A stretch of DNA of 52,552 bases from Arcanobacterium haemolyticum. GTDB lineage: Bacteria > Actinomycetota > Actinomycetes > Actinomycetales > Actinomycetaceae. Each line of letters begins with the position of its first letter. Position 1 is the stretch's first letter. A model generated the notes under the pieces. It saw only the letters and a program-made list of their open reading frames with translations, had not been told where the DNA came from and did no database searches. The stretch lies in contig JADYUX010000009.1 of the NCBI GenBank assembly GCA_021532125.1, positions 1-52,552 of the forward strand. The letters are read 5' to 3'. The translations under genes were made by a program, and so were the position numbers. Below are positions 16,949 through 25,591 of the stretch, in pieces.

Positions 16949-17641
16949 ATGGCGCGTAGCTCCCACAGCGAAATACTCAATGATCTTGGCCGCCAACTAG
17001 AAGCCAACAACATCAAGCCTGGGGATACCCTCACTGTCGCTGACCTTGAAGAACGCTACGCCGCTTCACGCACCCTCATCCGTGAGGCACTTCGCGTCCT
17101 CGAATCCATCGGAATGATCACCTCTCGCCGCAGAGTTGGTATCACGGTCACAGACAGAGAGAACTGGAACACTCTCGACTCCAACCTCATCCACTGGCGT
17201 CTCGAAGGGCCAAATCGACACAGGGCATTGGAAGAGCTCACGGAACTCCGATTCGCTGTCGAGCCGGTTGCTGCCGGCGTTGCCGCCACCCGAGCCGAAG
17301 AATCTGACATTAGACAGCTCCTCTCGCTTGGAAATATGCTGCTTGAACTGGGTGAACAAGGGAAAGGCGCGAGCGAGGACTACCTCAATGCCGACATCCA
17401 ATACCACCGCCTTCTTCTCACAGCATCACGGAACGCTATATTCCTTCCTCTAGCTGACCCGATTTGCGAGACGCTGAAAATCCGCGCCCAGCACGGTCTT
17501 ACACCAGCGAGCCCGGACCCTGAATCGTTGTTCGGGCACATTGCCACAGCGCGAGCGATCGCCGATCGCGATTCATCCAGGGCCGAACAGTTCTCACGGC
17601 TCTACATGGCACAAATTCAACGTGAAATTTCTGAAAGCTAA
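16949..17641 (+). CDS. GntR-family (FadR/FCD) regulator of the gluconate cluster
   Basis: A 230-residue regulator with an N-terminal winged helix (residues 10-70; YAASRTLIREALRVLESIGM is the recognition region) and an all-helical FCD ligand domain. The FCD metal-site residues appear as Asp in NADIQYHRLL, with His and further histidines near residues 200 and 215. The ATG at 16949 follows TGAGG; the frame opens earlier at 16871 inside the inverted repeat. FCD regulators bind organic or sugar acids and usually repress neighbouring catabolic genes. Its position between the kinase operon and gntP makes it the probable repressor of both. Confidence 0.85.
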   Translation: MARSSHSEILNDLGRQLEANNIKPGDTLTVADLEERYAASRTLIREALRVLESIGMITSRRRVGITVTDRENWNTLDSNLIHWRLEGPNRHRALEELTELRFAVEPVAAGVAATRAEESDIRQLLSLGNMLLELGEQGKGASEDYLNADIQYHRLLLTASRNAIFLPLADPICETLKIRAQHGLTPASPDPESLFGHIATARAIADRDSSRAEQFSRLYMAQIQREISES

Positions 17642-18176
17642 TGGCCTTAGCTCCTGAAGGCCGTGCACCCACATTCGCCAGGTTGACAATCGGAGTAGCA
17701 ATATCGGCGTGGTCCGTCCACCACGGAAATAGTCTCCATCTAAGTGCCGTCACCACGGAGAGTTTCGCCCACTATCGCCCATTTTAAATATGATCATAGT
17801 TGCTGCGTGAATCCAAGGAGTTTGGAGACTTCTTTTCACGAGCCACCCTCATAACATGTATTCGATAGTACGTAACGCCTTCTCGCGCGAATTCGCCATA
17901 ATTCATATCGTGCTTCACCTTCAAGAGCCACACATATCGCCGTGCGTCGAGGTCTGGAACGCGGCGCAACAACGTTGTGCCACCGCCGGCCGTTCCGGAG
18001 GATTGAGTGACACTTGTTCTTCATCCACGGGCGAATATCGGCCACTTTGAGCCAAGTTCCACGATCGCGTGACAACATCAATAAATCATACTATTATGTC
18101 GGCCATAGACGTTCGGACAGTGTTGCCCATCGTCTTGCATCACCACTTTCATCCACACATTTCAATGGAGAAAACA
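17642..18176. other. Spacer between regulator and gntP
   Basis: 535 bp with no supported gene. A short hairpin (GGCCTT...AAGGCC at 17643-17662) directly follows the regulator stop and may end that transcript. ATAAATCATACT at 18081-18092, shared with the kinase promoter region, marks the probable operator for gntP. A TTGACA-like string occurs near 17683. Minor frames on the minus strand have no family resemblance. Confidence 0.5.
18081..18098. promoter_or_regulatory. Putative operator shared with the kinase promoter
   Basis: ATAAATCATACT followed by ATTATG repeats the 12-mer at 16544-16555, where it continues TATTAGTAT. Within the present copy CATA-CTAT-TATG is an inverted repeat. The two copies occur only in the two control regions of this cluster as far as I can see, so they are candidate sites for the GntR protein. 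Confidence 0.45.
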
Positions 18177-19577
18177 ATGGAAGATTGGGTACAGACAATG
18201 TCCCCCGGCATGCTACTCGGCATCGCCGCTGCAGCAATCTTGTTTATTCTGCTGCTCGTCATCAAGTTCAAGGTTCACGCATTCCTCACTCTTGTCATCG
18301 TTTCAGTTCTCACCGCCCTTGCAACGGGAATTCCCCTCGGGAAGCTGTACGACGTTGTTATGAGCGGATTTAATTCAACGCTCGGCAGTGTCGGTATCCT
18401 TGTCGGTCTAGGAGCGATGCTCGGAAAACTCGTAGAAAACTCAGGAGGCGCACAAGTCCTCGCTGACTTCATGATCAGCAAATTCGGAGAGAAGCGTGCG
18501 CCATTTGCTCTCGGCGTTGCCTCTCTTATCCTCGGTTTCCCGATGTTCTTCGACGCAGGACTCGTCGTCATGCTCCCGATCGTTTTCGCAATCGCGCACA
18601 GATTGCGTGGCCCGATCCTCATGTATGCAATCCCATCAGCGGTCGCATTCTCGGTCATGCATGTCTTCGTTCCCCCGCACCCGGGACCTGTTGCCGCATC
18701 GACTTTCTACGGCACGAACCTGGGACTTCTCATGATCGTCGCCATCCTCGTAGCAGTCCCGACCTTCTATGTCACCGGCGTGATGTGGGGCCGCTACTGC
18801 GCAAAGAAGTTCCCACATATCAGCCTGGAAGATGCCCTCTTCGGCAAGAGCGACGATGAAGTGAAGAACCCACCCAAGGTCGGAACTGTCATCCTCATCC
18901 TCTTACTTCCCATGTTCCTCATTCTGCTCAACACCGGCGTTGACTTCATGACAAAAGCAGACATGTTCGGTTCATATGCCAACGATGAAGTAGTCCTGCC
19001 TCTATGGGCTCAAATCGGTACCCTCCTAGGCAAATCTGGTATTGCTCTCATGATTGCGGTCATCGTTGCAATTCCTGTACTCGGATCGCGTCGTGGCGTT
19101 CACGGAACTGCCCTTGAGAAGCTTCTCGATTCGGCACTCGGCCCCATCGCATCAGTTGTATTCATTACCGGTGCAGGCGGCATGTTCGGTGGCGTCCTTC
19201 GCTCATCAGGTATTGGCGACGCCCTGAAAGGACTTCTTGCCGACACAGGAATGCCTGTCATTCTCGCTGTTTACCTCATCGCAGTGGCGCTGCGCCTTGC
19301 GCAAGGTTCAGCCACAGTAGCACTCACGACGGCAGCCGGACTCATGTCGGCTACCGTCATTGGCGGCGACTATTCTGAACTGCAAATCGTCGCCACCACC
19401 TTGGCTACCGCCGCAGGCTCCGTATTTGCCTCGCACGTCAACGACTCTGGTTTCTGGCTGGTTGGCCGTCTACTCGGAATGGATACTGCAACCACGCTCC
19501 GGACATGGACCCTCCAGCAGACATTCGAATCCCTCATGGTGTTCGCAATCTCTGCGCTACTTTTCGTCGTCGCCTAG
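18177..19577 (+). CDS. GntP-family gluconate/idonate:proton symporter
   Basis: A 466-residue permease with about 12-14 membrane segments. GntP hallmarks include LGAMLGKLVENSGGAQVLA near residue 80, FPMFFDAGLVVMLPIVFA near 120, VPPHPGPVAASTFYG near 165 and LRLAQGSATVALTTAAG near 380. Such proteins import gluconate, L-idonate or related acid sugars with protons. The ATG at 18177 has GGAGAAAACA upstream, as does the next gene; longer in-frame starts lie in the promoter. A strong terminator-like hairpin separates it from the idnD-like gene. Distinguishing GntT, IdnT and KdgT-like specificity is not possible here. Confidence 0.9.
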   Translation: MEDWVQTMSPGMLLGIAAAAILFILLLVIKFKVHAFLTLVIVSVLTALATGIPLGKLYDVVMSGFNSTLGSVGILVGLGAMLGKLVENSGGAQVLADFMISKFGEKRAPFALGVASLILGFPMFFDAGLVVMLPIVFAIAHRLRGPILMYAIPSAVAFSVMHVFVPPHPGPVAASTFYGTNLGLLMIVAILVAVPTFYVTGVMWGRYCAKKFPHISLEDALFGKSDDEVKNPPKVGTVILILLLPMFLILLNTGVDFMTKADMFGSYANDEVVLPLWAQIGTLLGKSGIALMIAVIVAIPVLGSRRGVHGTALEKLLDSALGPIASVVFITGAGGMFGGVLRSSGIGDALKGLLADTGMPVILAVYLIAVALRLAQGSATVALTTAAGLMSATVIGGDYSELQIVATTLATAAGSVFASHVNDSGFWLVGRLLGMDTATTLRTWTLQQTFESLMVFAISALLFVVA

Positions 19578-19582
19578 GTGAC

Positions 19583-19618
19583 ATCGGGCGGGCGGGCACT
19601 CACTCGCCCGCCCGATTT
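19583..19618 (+). terminator. Strong hairpin between gntP and the idnD-like gene
   Basis: Perfect 12-bp GC-rich arms (ATCGGGCGGGCG at 19583-19594, its complement at 19605-19616) with a 10-base loop, then TTT. It lies six bases after the gntP stop and about 60 bp before the next start. It probably reduces rather than abolishes read-through, setting a higher level of permease than dehydrogenase. Confidence 0.8.
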
Positions 19619-19677
19619 CATTGACAACGCCGACAAGCTCACCGATCTCACACATTCACATTCCTCTTGGAGAAAAC

Positions 19678-20688
19678 ATGAAAGCTCTCTACATCCACGG
19701 GAAAGAAGATATTCGCCTCGAAGAAGCTCCTACGCCAGAACCCGGCGAAGGCGAAGTACGTATTCGAATGGCGTATGCAGGAATCTGCGGCTCCGATCTC
19801 CACTACTACTTCAACGGAGCCAACGGCGCCTTCGTCGTCGAAGAACCCATGGCACCGGGCCACGAGGTTTCGGGATACGTCGATCTCGACCCTTCTGGCA
19901 AACTTGCCCCAGGCACACCCGTCACCGTGCACCCAGCAACATTTGGCCCTGTTGTTCCCGGTATTGAAGACAAGCGCCACCTCTTTCCTGGCGGAAGCTA
20001 CCTCGGCTCGGCATCGACTCACCCACATACGCAAGGTGGCATGGTCGAGTATCTTGTCGTCAAAGACTTTATGGTGCGCCCGCTTCCTGAAGGCCTCGAC
20101 GTCAAGGTGGCCGCACTCGCCGAACCGCTCGGAGTCGCTTTGCACGGTATCGCCATTGCCGATGGCGTGAAAGGCAAGAAGGTACTGGTTTCCGGTTCGG
20201 GACCAATCGGGCTTCTCGCAGCCGCGGGCGCGCTAGCAAAGGGCGCCGCTGAAGTTGTTTCGACAGACGTCCTCGCTGGCCCGTTGGAGCGTGCCGCCAA
20301 GCTCGGCGCCACACCCTCGCGTGTCGGGCACGACAAACTTCCACGGGATTACTTTGATGTCGTTCTCGAATGTTCAGGAGTCCCCGCCGCTGTTTCGTCG
20401 GTCTTCCCGGCAATTCGGCCAGCCGGTGTACATGCACAGATCGGCATGATGGGCGCAGGTCCGCAACCGATCGCACTCGCGACGCTGATCTCCAAGGAAG
20501 TCCAGCTCCGCGGTTGCTTCCGATTTAACACGGAGATCGACGACGCTATCGAGCTTCTTTCCTCCCACCCAGAAATTGCCGACACTGTTGTCACCCACAC
20601 CATCAGCGCAAATGACGCCGTCGAAGCATTTACAACAGCGAAAGATTCTGAGAAATCAGGCAAGGTCCTCGTCGATCTTTGGAACTAA
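19678..20688 (+). CDS. Zinc-type alcohol dehydrogenase, L-idonate 5-dehydrogenase-like
   Basis: A 336-residue MDR dehydrogenase. The start has AGICGSDLHYYFNG and GHEVSGYV, giving the catalytic zinc ligands Cys and His-Glu. A Rossmann motif GSGPIGLLAAAG lies near residue 167. FRFNTEIDDAIELL and MAPGHEV match IdnD-type enzymes, which oxidise L-idonate to 5-ketogluconate. The lobe that normally carries four structural-zinc cysteines is replaced by a Cys-free stretch around residues 85-110, so the structural zinc is absent. The ATG at 19678 follows TTGGAG. A fine terminator follows the gene. Sorbitol/xylitol dehydrogenase-like activity cannot be excluded. Confidence 0.83.
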   Translation: MKALYIHGKEDIRLEEAPTPEPGEGEVRIRMAYAGICGSDLHYYFNGANGAFVVEEPMAPGHEVSGYVDLDPSGKLAPGTPVTVHPATFGPVVPGIEDKRHLFPGGSYLGSASTHPHTQGGMVEYLVVKDFMVRPLPEGLDVKVAALAEPLGVALHGIAIADGVKGKKVLVSGSGPIGLLAAAGALAKGAAEVVSTDVLAGPLERAAKLGATPSRVGHDKLPRDYFDVVLECSGVPAAVSSVFPAIRPAGVHAQIGMMGAGPQPIALATLISKEVQLRGCFRFNTEIDDAIELLSSHPEIADTVVTHTISANDAVEAFTTAKDSEKSGKVLVDLWN

Positions 20689-20731
20689 CAGAAGATTGCC
20701 GACGAGGATCGACCTCACGGTGATATTTCCA

Positions 20732-20774
20732 TCTGCTGGGCTCTCGGCATATCCCAAACCGAGGGCCCAGCAGA
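20732..20774 (+). terminator. Terminator after the idnD-like gene
   Basis: A 16-bp stem with a single G-T wobble (20732-20747 against 20759-20774) and an 11-base loop, 43 bp after the stop codon. It has no long T-run but is the strongest hairpin in the surrounding 800 bp. Confidence 0.75.
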
Positions 20775-20933
20775 ACACATATTGGGAGACACTCACATAA
20801 TCGCCGTTGCCTACCCAAACTCAGGATCCGCACGTTCATCCCGATTTACACCAGATCACACACCAGTCAGTGCCCCGGGCAGACCTATGAGTCGTCGATG
20901 ATATCCGAATTTCATGGTCAAAGCTGTGGCCGA

Positions 20934-21134
20934 ATCACAGGACAATAAAATGCTGAGCTTCGAAGGCTATACCGTCTGGACGATAAAGTAACTTTTGCCC
21001 ATCCTGCTGACCCTCATGCTCTGCTTCATTTCCCAAGACATTATGTTCACTAATACCGGATGGGTTCTCGCTGGACTTCTTGGGGCTGGAGATACCTTCG
21101 CCATCATTCGCACTCAGATGGCTCTCGCTTAGTT
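20934..21134 (+). pseudogene. Decayed membrane-protein-like fragment
   Basis: Reading from the ATG at 20934 gives about 25 residues, a TAA, and then in the same frame a hydrophobic stretch of two likely membrane segments (LPILLTLMLCFISQDIMF, then GWVLAGLLGAGDTF) before a TAG at 21132. This looks like a remnant of a transporter gene, but I cannot name the family. It could also be a chance open stretch. It precedes the DeoR relic, so the whole 20.9-21.4 kb segment is probably old, decaying DNA. Confidence 0.35.
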
Positions 21135-21149
21135 TGCTATTTCGGCAAC

Positions 21150-21421
21150 ATCATCGGCATTTCGGCTTCGTCGTGGGATGCAAACCGTGGCATGACAATG
21201 CCCGCCGACTACAAAGTGGGCATCAAACGCGCCGCAATGGAAGTTTCGTCGGCTTCAATGCTCGTAGAAGGCTCGCCGAAATACGACTCCTTCTCGAGCT
21301 ACAAAATTGCGGAGTTCGACGAGTTCGACGAGATCATTTCCGACTCCAAGCTCGATGCACCGGAGACAAACGCATGGCTAGCGAAGTCGCCAAAATGACG
21401 TTGGCAAAGGCGGAGGAATAG
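21150..21421 (+). pseudogene. DeoR-family regulator C-terminal relic with frameshift
   Basis: Translation from about 21150 gives ISASSWDANRGMTMPADYK and KRAAMEVSSASMLVEGSPKY, which follows the last 85 residues of the intact DeoR protein at 34025-34798 (ISASSWDASRGVTTPADYK, KRAAMEVSSASILVAASTKY). Near 21366 the frame shifts and the true end (KRMASEVAKMTLAKAEE, stop at 21419-21421) continues in another frame. The HTH and N-terminal half are missing. Codons have diverged from the intact copy, so this is an old paralogue and not a recent duplication. It cannot make a working regulator. Confidence 0.8.
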
Positions 21422-21446
21422 GAGATAGGGAGGTGGGATAGGTATG

Positions 21447-21485
21447 GAGGGGCACCCAAACATCAACATGCCTCAGATGCCCCTC
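21447..21485 (-). terminator. Probable terminator of the minus-strand sugar operon
   Basis: Arms GAGGGGCA and TGCCCCTC (8 bp) enclose a 23-base loop, just beyond the stop of the LsrK-like kinase. Its place between a relic and the operon end supports a terminator role, although the loop is long. Confidence 0.45.
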
Positions 21486-21501
21486 ACATCCATCAAGAAA
21501 C

Positions 21502-23091
21502 CTAGACCTGCTGTGACAACGGGCTTGCCGCGCCAGCACCGACCCACATGTATGGAGCAAGGCCCTTATCGGCAGCTTCAAGCATGTGATCATTGAGTGC
21601 ACGCCACTTGTGATACAGGCCCTCGTAAGCCTCAACCGCTTCAGGATTCGGATGGAAGACTCGATGCGTGTACGAGATTATCTCTGCCGCCTCTTCTACA
21701 CTCGAATACACACCTGCACCTACCAGTGCACAAATTGCTGCACCAAGACAGGTGGCTTCTGGGCCATAAGGAACCTGTATATCAACGCCGAGCACATCAG
21801 CAAGGATCTGGCACCACAAATCCGACTTTGACGGACCACCAAAGAAGATCACTTCGCTAGCCTTGTGGCCCCATACCGCTTCGATCATGTCCCGATGTCC
21901 GCGAGCGCCGTAAGCCGCCTCTTCCATGACTGCTCGGAAAGTACTACCAAGGCCGGTTTCTGCAATTCGGAAGGGATCTAGCCCGACAATTGAGGGAACT
22001 GGATGCTTCCACGACTTCGTATTCATAATGTTGGACGCGAAATACGACACGCCATTCGAGCCCGGTGGAACTGACCGTGCAAGTTTCGTGAGGTAATCGT
22101 AGCCATTGCTTTCATCAAAGGCGGGATTGGCTACGCGAAGAAGTCCATCTCGAACGATACGAGTGGAGAATCCATGTGCAAATCCGCATCCTTCGATAAT
22201 CCACCTGTCTGGAACAGCGTGACACAAGGTGCGTAGCTCCATCTTTTCATCGAGAACAGGTTTATCGGTTACGCCCGCAGTCAACCAGTACGTGCCACCA
22301 GCAATACCAATTTGGTTCGCCGATGTGGCTCCGGCACCGATCATGCCAAGCATGTTGTCGGCTCCGCCGGCCACAATTTTCGCTCCTATGGGAAGGCCTG
22401 TTTCAGCAGCTGCTTCCTCGGTAATTTCCCCAATGACCTGGCCCGACTCACGGACTTCAGGGAGGATATGCTCAATCCCGATGATCTGTGCAATATGCTC
22501 CGACCACGATCGTGTCTTCAGGTCAAAGAGTGCTGACGATGATCCCAATGAGGGATCATCCGTGAAAACACCTGAGAGCTTGTAGAGCACCCAGTCGCCC
22601 AGCATCGTAAAGTGCGCGACCTTCTTCCACAGGTCCGGTTCATTCTTCTGGACCCAACGTAGGCGAGCCGACGCAGCCAGCGATGTCCAGTCCCCCGCTA
22701 TCCGGAAGAATTCTGGTCCATGTCCCTCTTCAAGTAGTTCAGATGCTTCAACTTGAGCTCGAGCATCAACGTTGGGAACTGCCCACAGTTCCTTACCCTC
22801 ACTGTCATAAAGGACGAATCCTTCACGAATTGATGCGCAAGATATAGCTTTAATGTCTTCCGGACGCACACATGCATCGCGGCCAGCGCGATCAATTGCT
22901 TCACGGACACAGGCCGTTGTTACTTCCCATGCCTTGTCTGTTTCAAAATCTAAGCCTCCGGGTACATCGGAGATCTTGTATTCCCATTCGCGCTGGGAGA
23001 TTCCAGCCATCTGTCCGCGTTCAGACCAGACAATGGCACGTACCGAACCAGACCCAGCATCAATTGTCATGACACATGTTCGCGTCTTCAT
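21502..23091 (-). CDS. LsrK-like FGGY-family kinase
   Basis: A 529-residue FGGY kinase more like the autoinducer-2 kinase LsrK than like xylulo- or glycerol kinases. Points of likeness are VMTIDAGSGSVRAIVW, the stretch DVPGGLDFETDKAW, SIREGFVLYDSEGKELW with NVDARA, GGTYW, and FGGPSKSDLWCQILADV near residue 430. LsrK phosphorylates the C5 compound DPD. Here there is no Lsr ABC transporter, LsrF or LsrG, so the substrate is more likely another C4-C6 sugar or polyol. The ATG at 23091 has GAGGAG upstream. It is the last gene of the operon that starts at 27260. Family assignment is firm; AI-2 as substrate is doubtful. Confidence 0.8.
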   Translation of the reverse strand: MKTRTCVMTIDAGSGSVRAIVWSERGQMAGISQREWEYKISDVPGGLDFETDKAWEVTTACVREAIDRAGRDACVRPEDIKAISCASIREGFVLYDSEGKELWAVPNVDARAQVEASELLEEGHGPEFFRIAGDWTSLAASARLRWVQKNEPDLWKKVAHFTMLGDWVLYKLSGVFTDDPSLGSSSALFDLKTRSWSEHIAQIIGIEHILPEVRESGQVIGEITEEAAAETGLPIGAKIVAGGADNMLGMIGAGATSANQIGIAGGTYWLTAGVTDKPVLDEKMELRTLCHAVPDRWIIEGCGFAHGFSTRIVRDGLLRVANPAFDESNGYDYLTKLARSVPPGSNGVSYFASNIMNTKSWKHPVPSIVGLDPFRIAETGLGSTFRAVMEEAAYGARGHRDMIEAVWGHKASEVIFFGGPSKSDLWCQILADVLGVDIQVPYGPEATCLGAAICALVGAGVYSSVEEAAEIISYTHRVFHPNPEAVEAYEGLYHKWRALNDHMLEAADKGLAPYMWVGAGAASPLSQQV

Positions 23092-23299
23092 TTTTTCTCC
23101 TCGTTGAGATTCATTATTCGGGAAGCCCGTCGAATTCATAGCGCCCTGGAGGATCGCCATTTACTTTGTCAATACGGGATTCCTGCACCCGCCATAGCCC
23201 TGCTTCTTTGCACCGGGCTACATTTGTCGACAACGATTTTCAGATTTTGCGCATAAGCGCAAAGCAGTGGAATGAGAAATTCCTCTGCGTCAAATGAAC

Positions 23300-24448
23300 T
23301 CACATAGATCTTGTGACGATTTCTTCAACTTCCTCTTGCGTGAGGGTAATGGGATTACCCTTCATCGACGAAGCTATGCGACCTTTTTGCGCTGCTTCCT
23401 GAATCTTTGATTCTGGGAGTCCGAGCTCAGAAAGTTGGCGCACACCCACATATGCAACGATCTCCTTGATCCAGGCAACAAGATCATCCACATCGGCATT
23501 AGGGTTTCCAGTCACAACACGAGCAGCATTCTCGTACCGTGCAAGCGCAGGATTATCCGGTTCTCGTTCCCGCATTGCACGAACGTTCATCTCCGTTGCG
23601 GCAGCGAGGAGAGCCGCACAAATCTCTCCGTGCGCGGCACCGATCATCCCACCCAGAGGAGCAGCAAGACCGTGAACCGCACCGAGTTTCGAATTTGCTA
23701 GAGAAAGACCTCCGAGCAGACTACACAACGACATATCAGATCGTGCCACTTCGTCGTTGCCGTTGTCGTAGGCAGCACGAAGTGAACGTGCACCTCGTTT
23801 GAGCCCTTCGAGTGCGAAGATATCCGTCAATTCATTCGCCATACACGAGGTGTAGGGCTCAAGACATTGAGTGAACGCATCCAACCCAGACGATGCTGTA
23901 ACCGATGGCGGTGCTGTCATCGAGAGCACCGGATCGACAAGTGCGATGTTTGGCACCATCGCAGGGTTGCGAAGGCTAGCTTTAACTCCATGCTCCGGAG
24001 AATAGATAGGAGTATTCGCAGTAACTTCAGCGCCAGTTCCCGCTGTCGTTGGCACCGCAATCACAGGGATTGAATGCGATTCCAGAGCCATGCCTTTGCC
24101 CACGACTTCGAGATAGTCGAGGATATCTCCTCTGTTTGCTAGAAGGATGCCCACCGCTTTGGCCGTATCAATAGTTGATCCACCACCGATACCAACCACA
24201 ACGTCCGGAGAAAACTCTCGCGCACGCTCAACGGCACGACGAATACCTTCAACTGTCGGTTCGCCACCCGACCTGACAATGACATATTCGGAAGTCGTTC
24301 TCGTAATGAGATCCCCCGACTCGTCGATAAATGGATCGAGCACGAAAAATACTTTATTTCCATATCGACTGACAAACGAGGGCAGATCATTGGAAAGCCC
24401 TACTCCGAATTTGATTTCTTCCGCTGTCTTCAAGGTGAAAGTCATCAT
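23300..24448 (-). CDS. Iron-type alcohol dehydrogenase
   Basis: A 382-residue group III (Fe-type) alcohol dehydrogenase. It has GIGGGSTIDTAKAVG for NAD binding near residue 88, AVPTTAGTGAEVT near 135, and metal ligands Asp in GLDAFTQ, His in VHGLAAPLGG and His in AAHGE. The second usual ligand, the His of DALTH, is Gln here; a subgroup of the family also has Gln at this place. It probably interconverts an aldehyde or ketose phosphate and its alcohol within the sugar pathway. The start follows GGAAAGG, with two adjacent ATG codons; the first, at 24448, is used. It lies 30 bp after the SorC gene. Confidence 0.87.
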   Translation of the reverse strand: MMTFTLKTAEEIKFGVGLSNDLPSFVSRYGNKVFFVLDPFIDESGDLITRTTSEYVIVRSGGEPTVEGIRRAVERAREFSPDVVVGIGGGSTIDTAKAVGILLANRGDILDYLEVVGKGMALESHSIPVIAVPTTAGTGAEVTANTPIYSPEHGVKASLRNPAMVPNIALVDPVLSMTAPPSVTASSGLDAFTQCLEPYTSCMANELTDIFALEGLKRGARSLRAAYDNGNDEVARSDMSLCSLLGGLSLANSKLGAVHGLAAPLGGMIGAAHGEICAALLAAATEMNVRAMREREPDNPALARYENAARVVTGNPNADVDDLVAWIKEIVAYVGVRQLSELGLPESKIQEAAQKGRIASSMKGNPITLTQEEVEEIVTRSM

Positions 24449-24477
24449 TTTCCTTTCCCCTCTCACAGCTATAAGCG

Positions 24478-25404
24478 CTACTCCAGCAGATACTTTGCCG
24501 TGAGGTCATCCGTGACCAACACATCGACGATTCCAAGTCGAAGGGCAACCTTAATTGCTTCGTGCTTGTCTTCACCGCCCGCAAGGCACATCTTTATAGG
24601 AATATTGAATAGCTGCTGAGGAGTAATTGAGACTGTTCGTCGGCTTAATTCTTGCCCACATTCGTGACCATTGGCGTCGAAGTAGACAATCGAAATGACA
24701 TCGCAAGCTGCACCATCTTGCCGAAGCTGCTCTACTTCCGTTGGTGAGAAGTATCCGATCTTGTCGATCGTCGTTGTCTCACCAAAAGGAGTACCCAAAC
24801 TAAAGAGAAGAGCATCTGCTGATGCGGCACACTCAAGTGTCTTCTTCACTGCATACGACGATACGAAATGCTCCCGGGCTTCGATTGATTCTGCCGATGC
24901 AGGTGCGAATATTTTGAGTGCCGTGCCACCAAAGTGACGGGCTAACAGTTCTGCAATGGAATTAGCGTGAACATCGAGGCCAGTTCCCTCTTGGCCACCA
25001 ATAATTGGCACAAAAGTCATCTTCCGCTTCTGAAACCCGTGCCGAGAGCCGAGTTCACGTAAGGTAGTTCCCCACCCTACAGCGATACTCATGCCATCTT
25101 GAGCACGATGTTCTAGATAATCTGCACCGGTGACACCAATTGATCTCTTGATAGCTGCATCTGACCCATCGAGGGAGTCACAGACAAGAAAATCAACGTG
25201 GGGAAACCGCTCTTTCAGACGACTCTCGTACTCGGGGAAATATCCTTCGTATTGAATCGAGATTTTCACTATGCCGTCTGCTCGAGCCTGGTTCAAGATA
25301 CGCGAAATCTGAACGCGGGAAACTCCGACCTGATCAGCGATATCTTGCTGGCGCAGCCCCTCTTCGTAATACATATGTGCAATGCGAGCGGGGGTTACAA
25401 ACAC
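24478..25404 (-). CDS. SorC-family sugar-responsive regulator
   Basis: A 308-residue SorC/DeoR-type regulator like LsrR, CggR and SorC. The N-terminal helix-turn-helix is seen in YYEEGLRQQDIADQVGVSRV (residues 12-31) with ISRILNQARADGIV. The C-terminal effector domain has GWGTTLREL and a phosphosugar-binding style loop (SLGTPF). These proteins bind phosphorylated sugars and are usually repressors. A GTG start at 25404 is supported by GAGGAG. It lies in the middle of the operon AKR, DeoC, SorC, Fe-ADH, kinase, so the product of the LsrK-like kinase is its likely inducer. The 16-bp palindrome at 27348 is a candidate site. Confidence 0.87.
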   Translation of the reverse strand: MFVTPARIAHMYYEEGLRQQDIADQVGVSRVQISRILNQARADGIVKISIQYEGYFPEYESRLKERFPHVDFLVCDSLDGSDAAIKRSIGVTGADYLEHRAQDGMSIAVGWGTTLRELGSRHGFQKRKMTFVPIIGGQEGTGLDVHANSIAELLARHFGGTALKIFAPASAESIEAREHFVSSYAVKKTLECAASADALLFSLGTPFGETTTIDKIGYFSPTEVEQLRQDGAACDVISIVYFDANGHECGQELSRRTVSITPQQLFNIPIKMCLAGGEDKHEAIKVALRLGIVDVLVTDDLTAKYLLE

Positions 25405-25591
25405 TAGTGCTCCTCAGTACCGTGTAGGCGACTTTCACCTACTGCTCAACCGTACTTGATCCACTTAAGACATCGTTGAATTCGTCCCATGCTCGAATCC
25501 GTGTCATTCTCTACAATTCACGCTCCGAACACGAGGAGGATTCCCTACCAATACAGAGCTGGTCGCCTACAGTCTTCTTCCTTCTATCCTC
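25405..25591. other. Spacer between deoC-like and SorC genes
   Basis: 187 bp without a gene. It holds a small inverted repeat GTAGG...CCTAC at 25424-25442, just before the SorC start, which may be an internal control site. Otherwise nothing is evident. Confidence 0.3.

Noticed and set aside
21060-21398. 112-residue frame as a real small gene
   Set aside because: Its second half is the DeoR C-terminus and the frame leaves that similarity at a frameshift; the first half has no support. It is better described as a relic.
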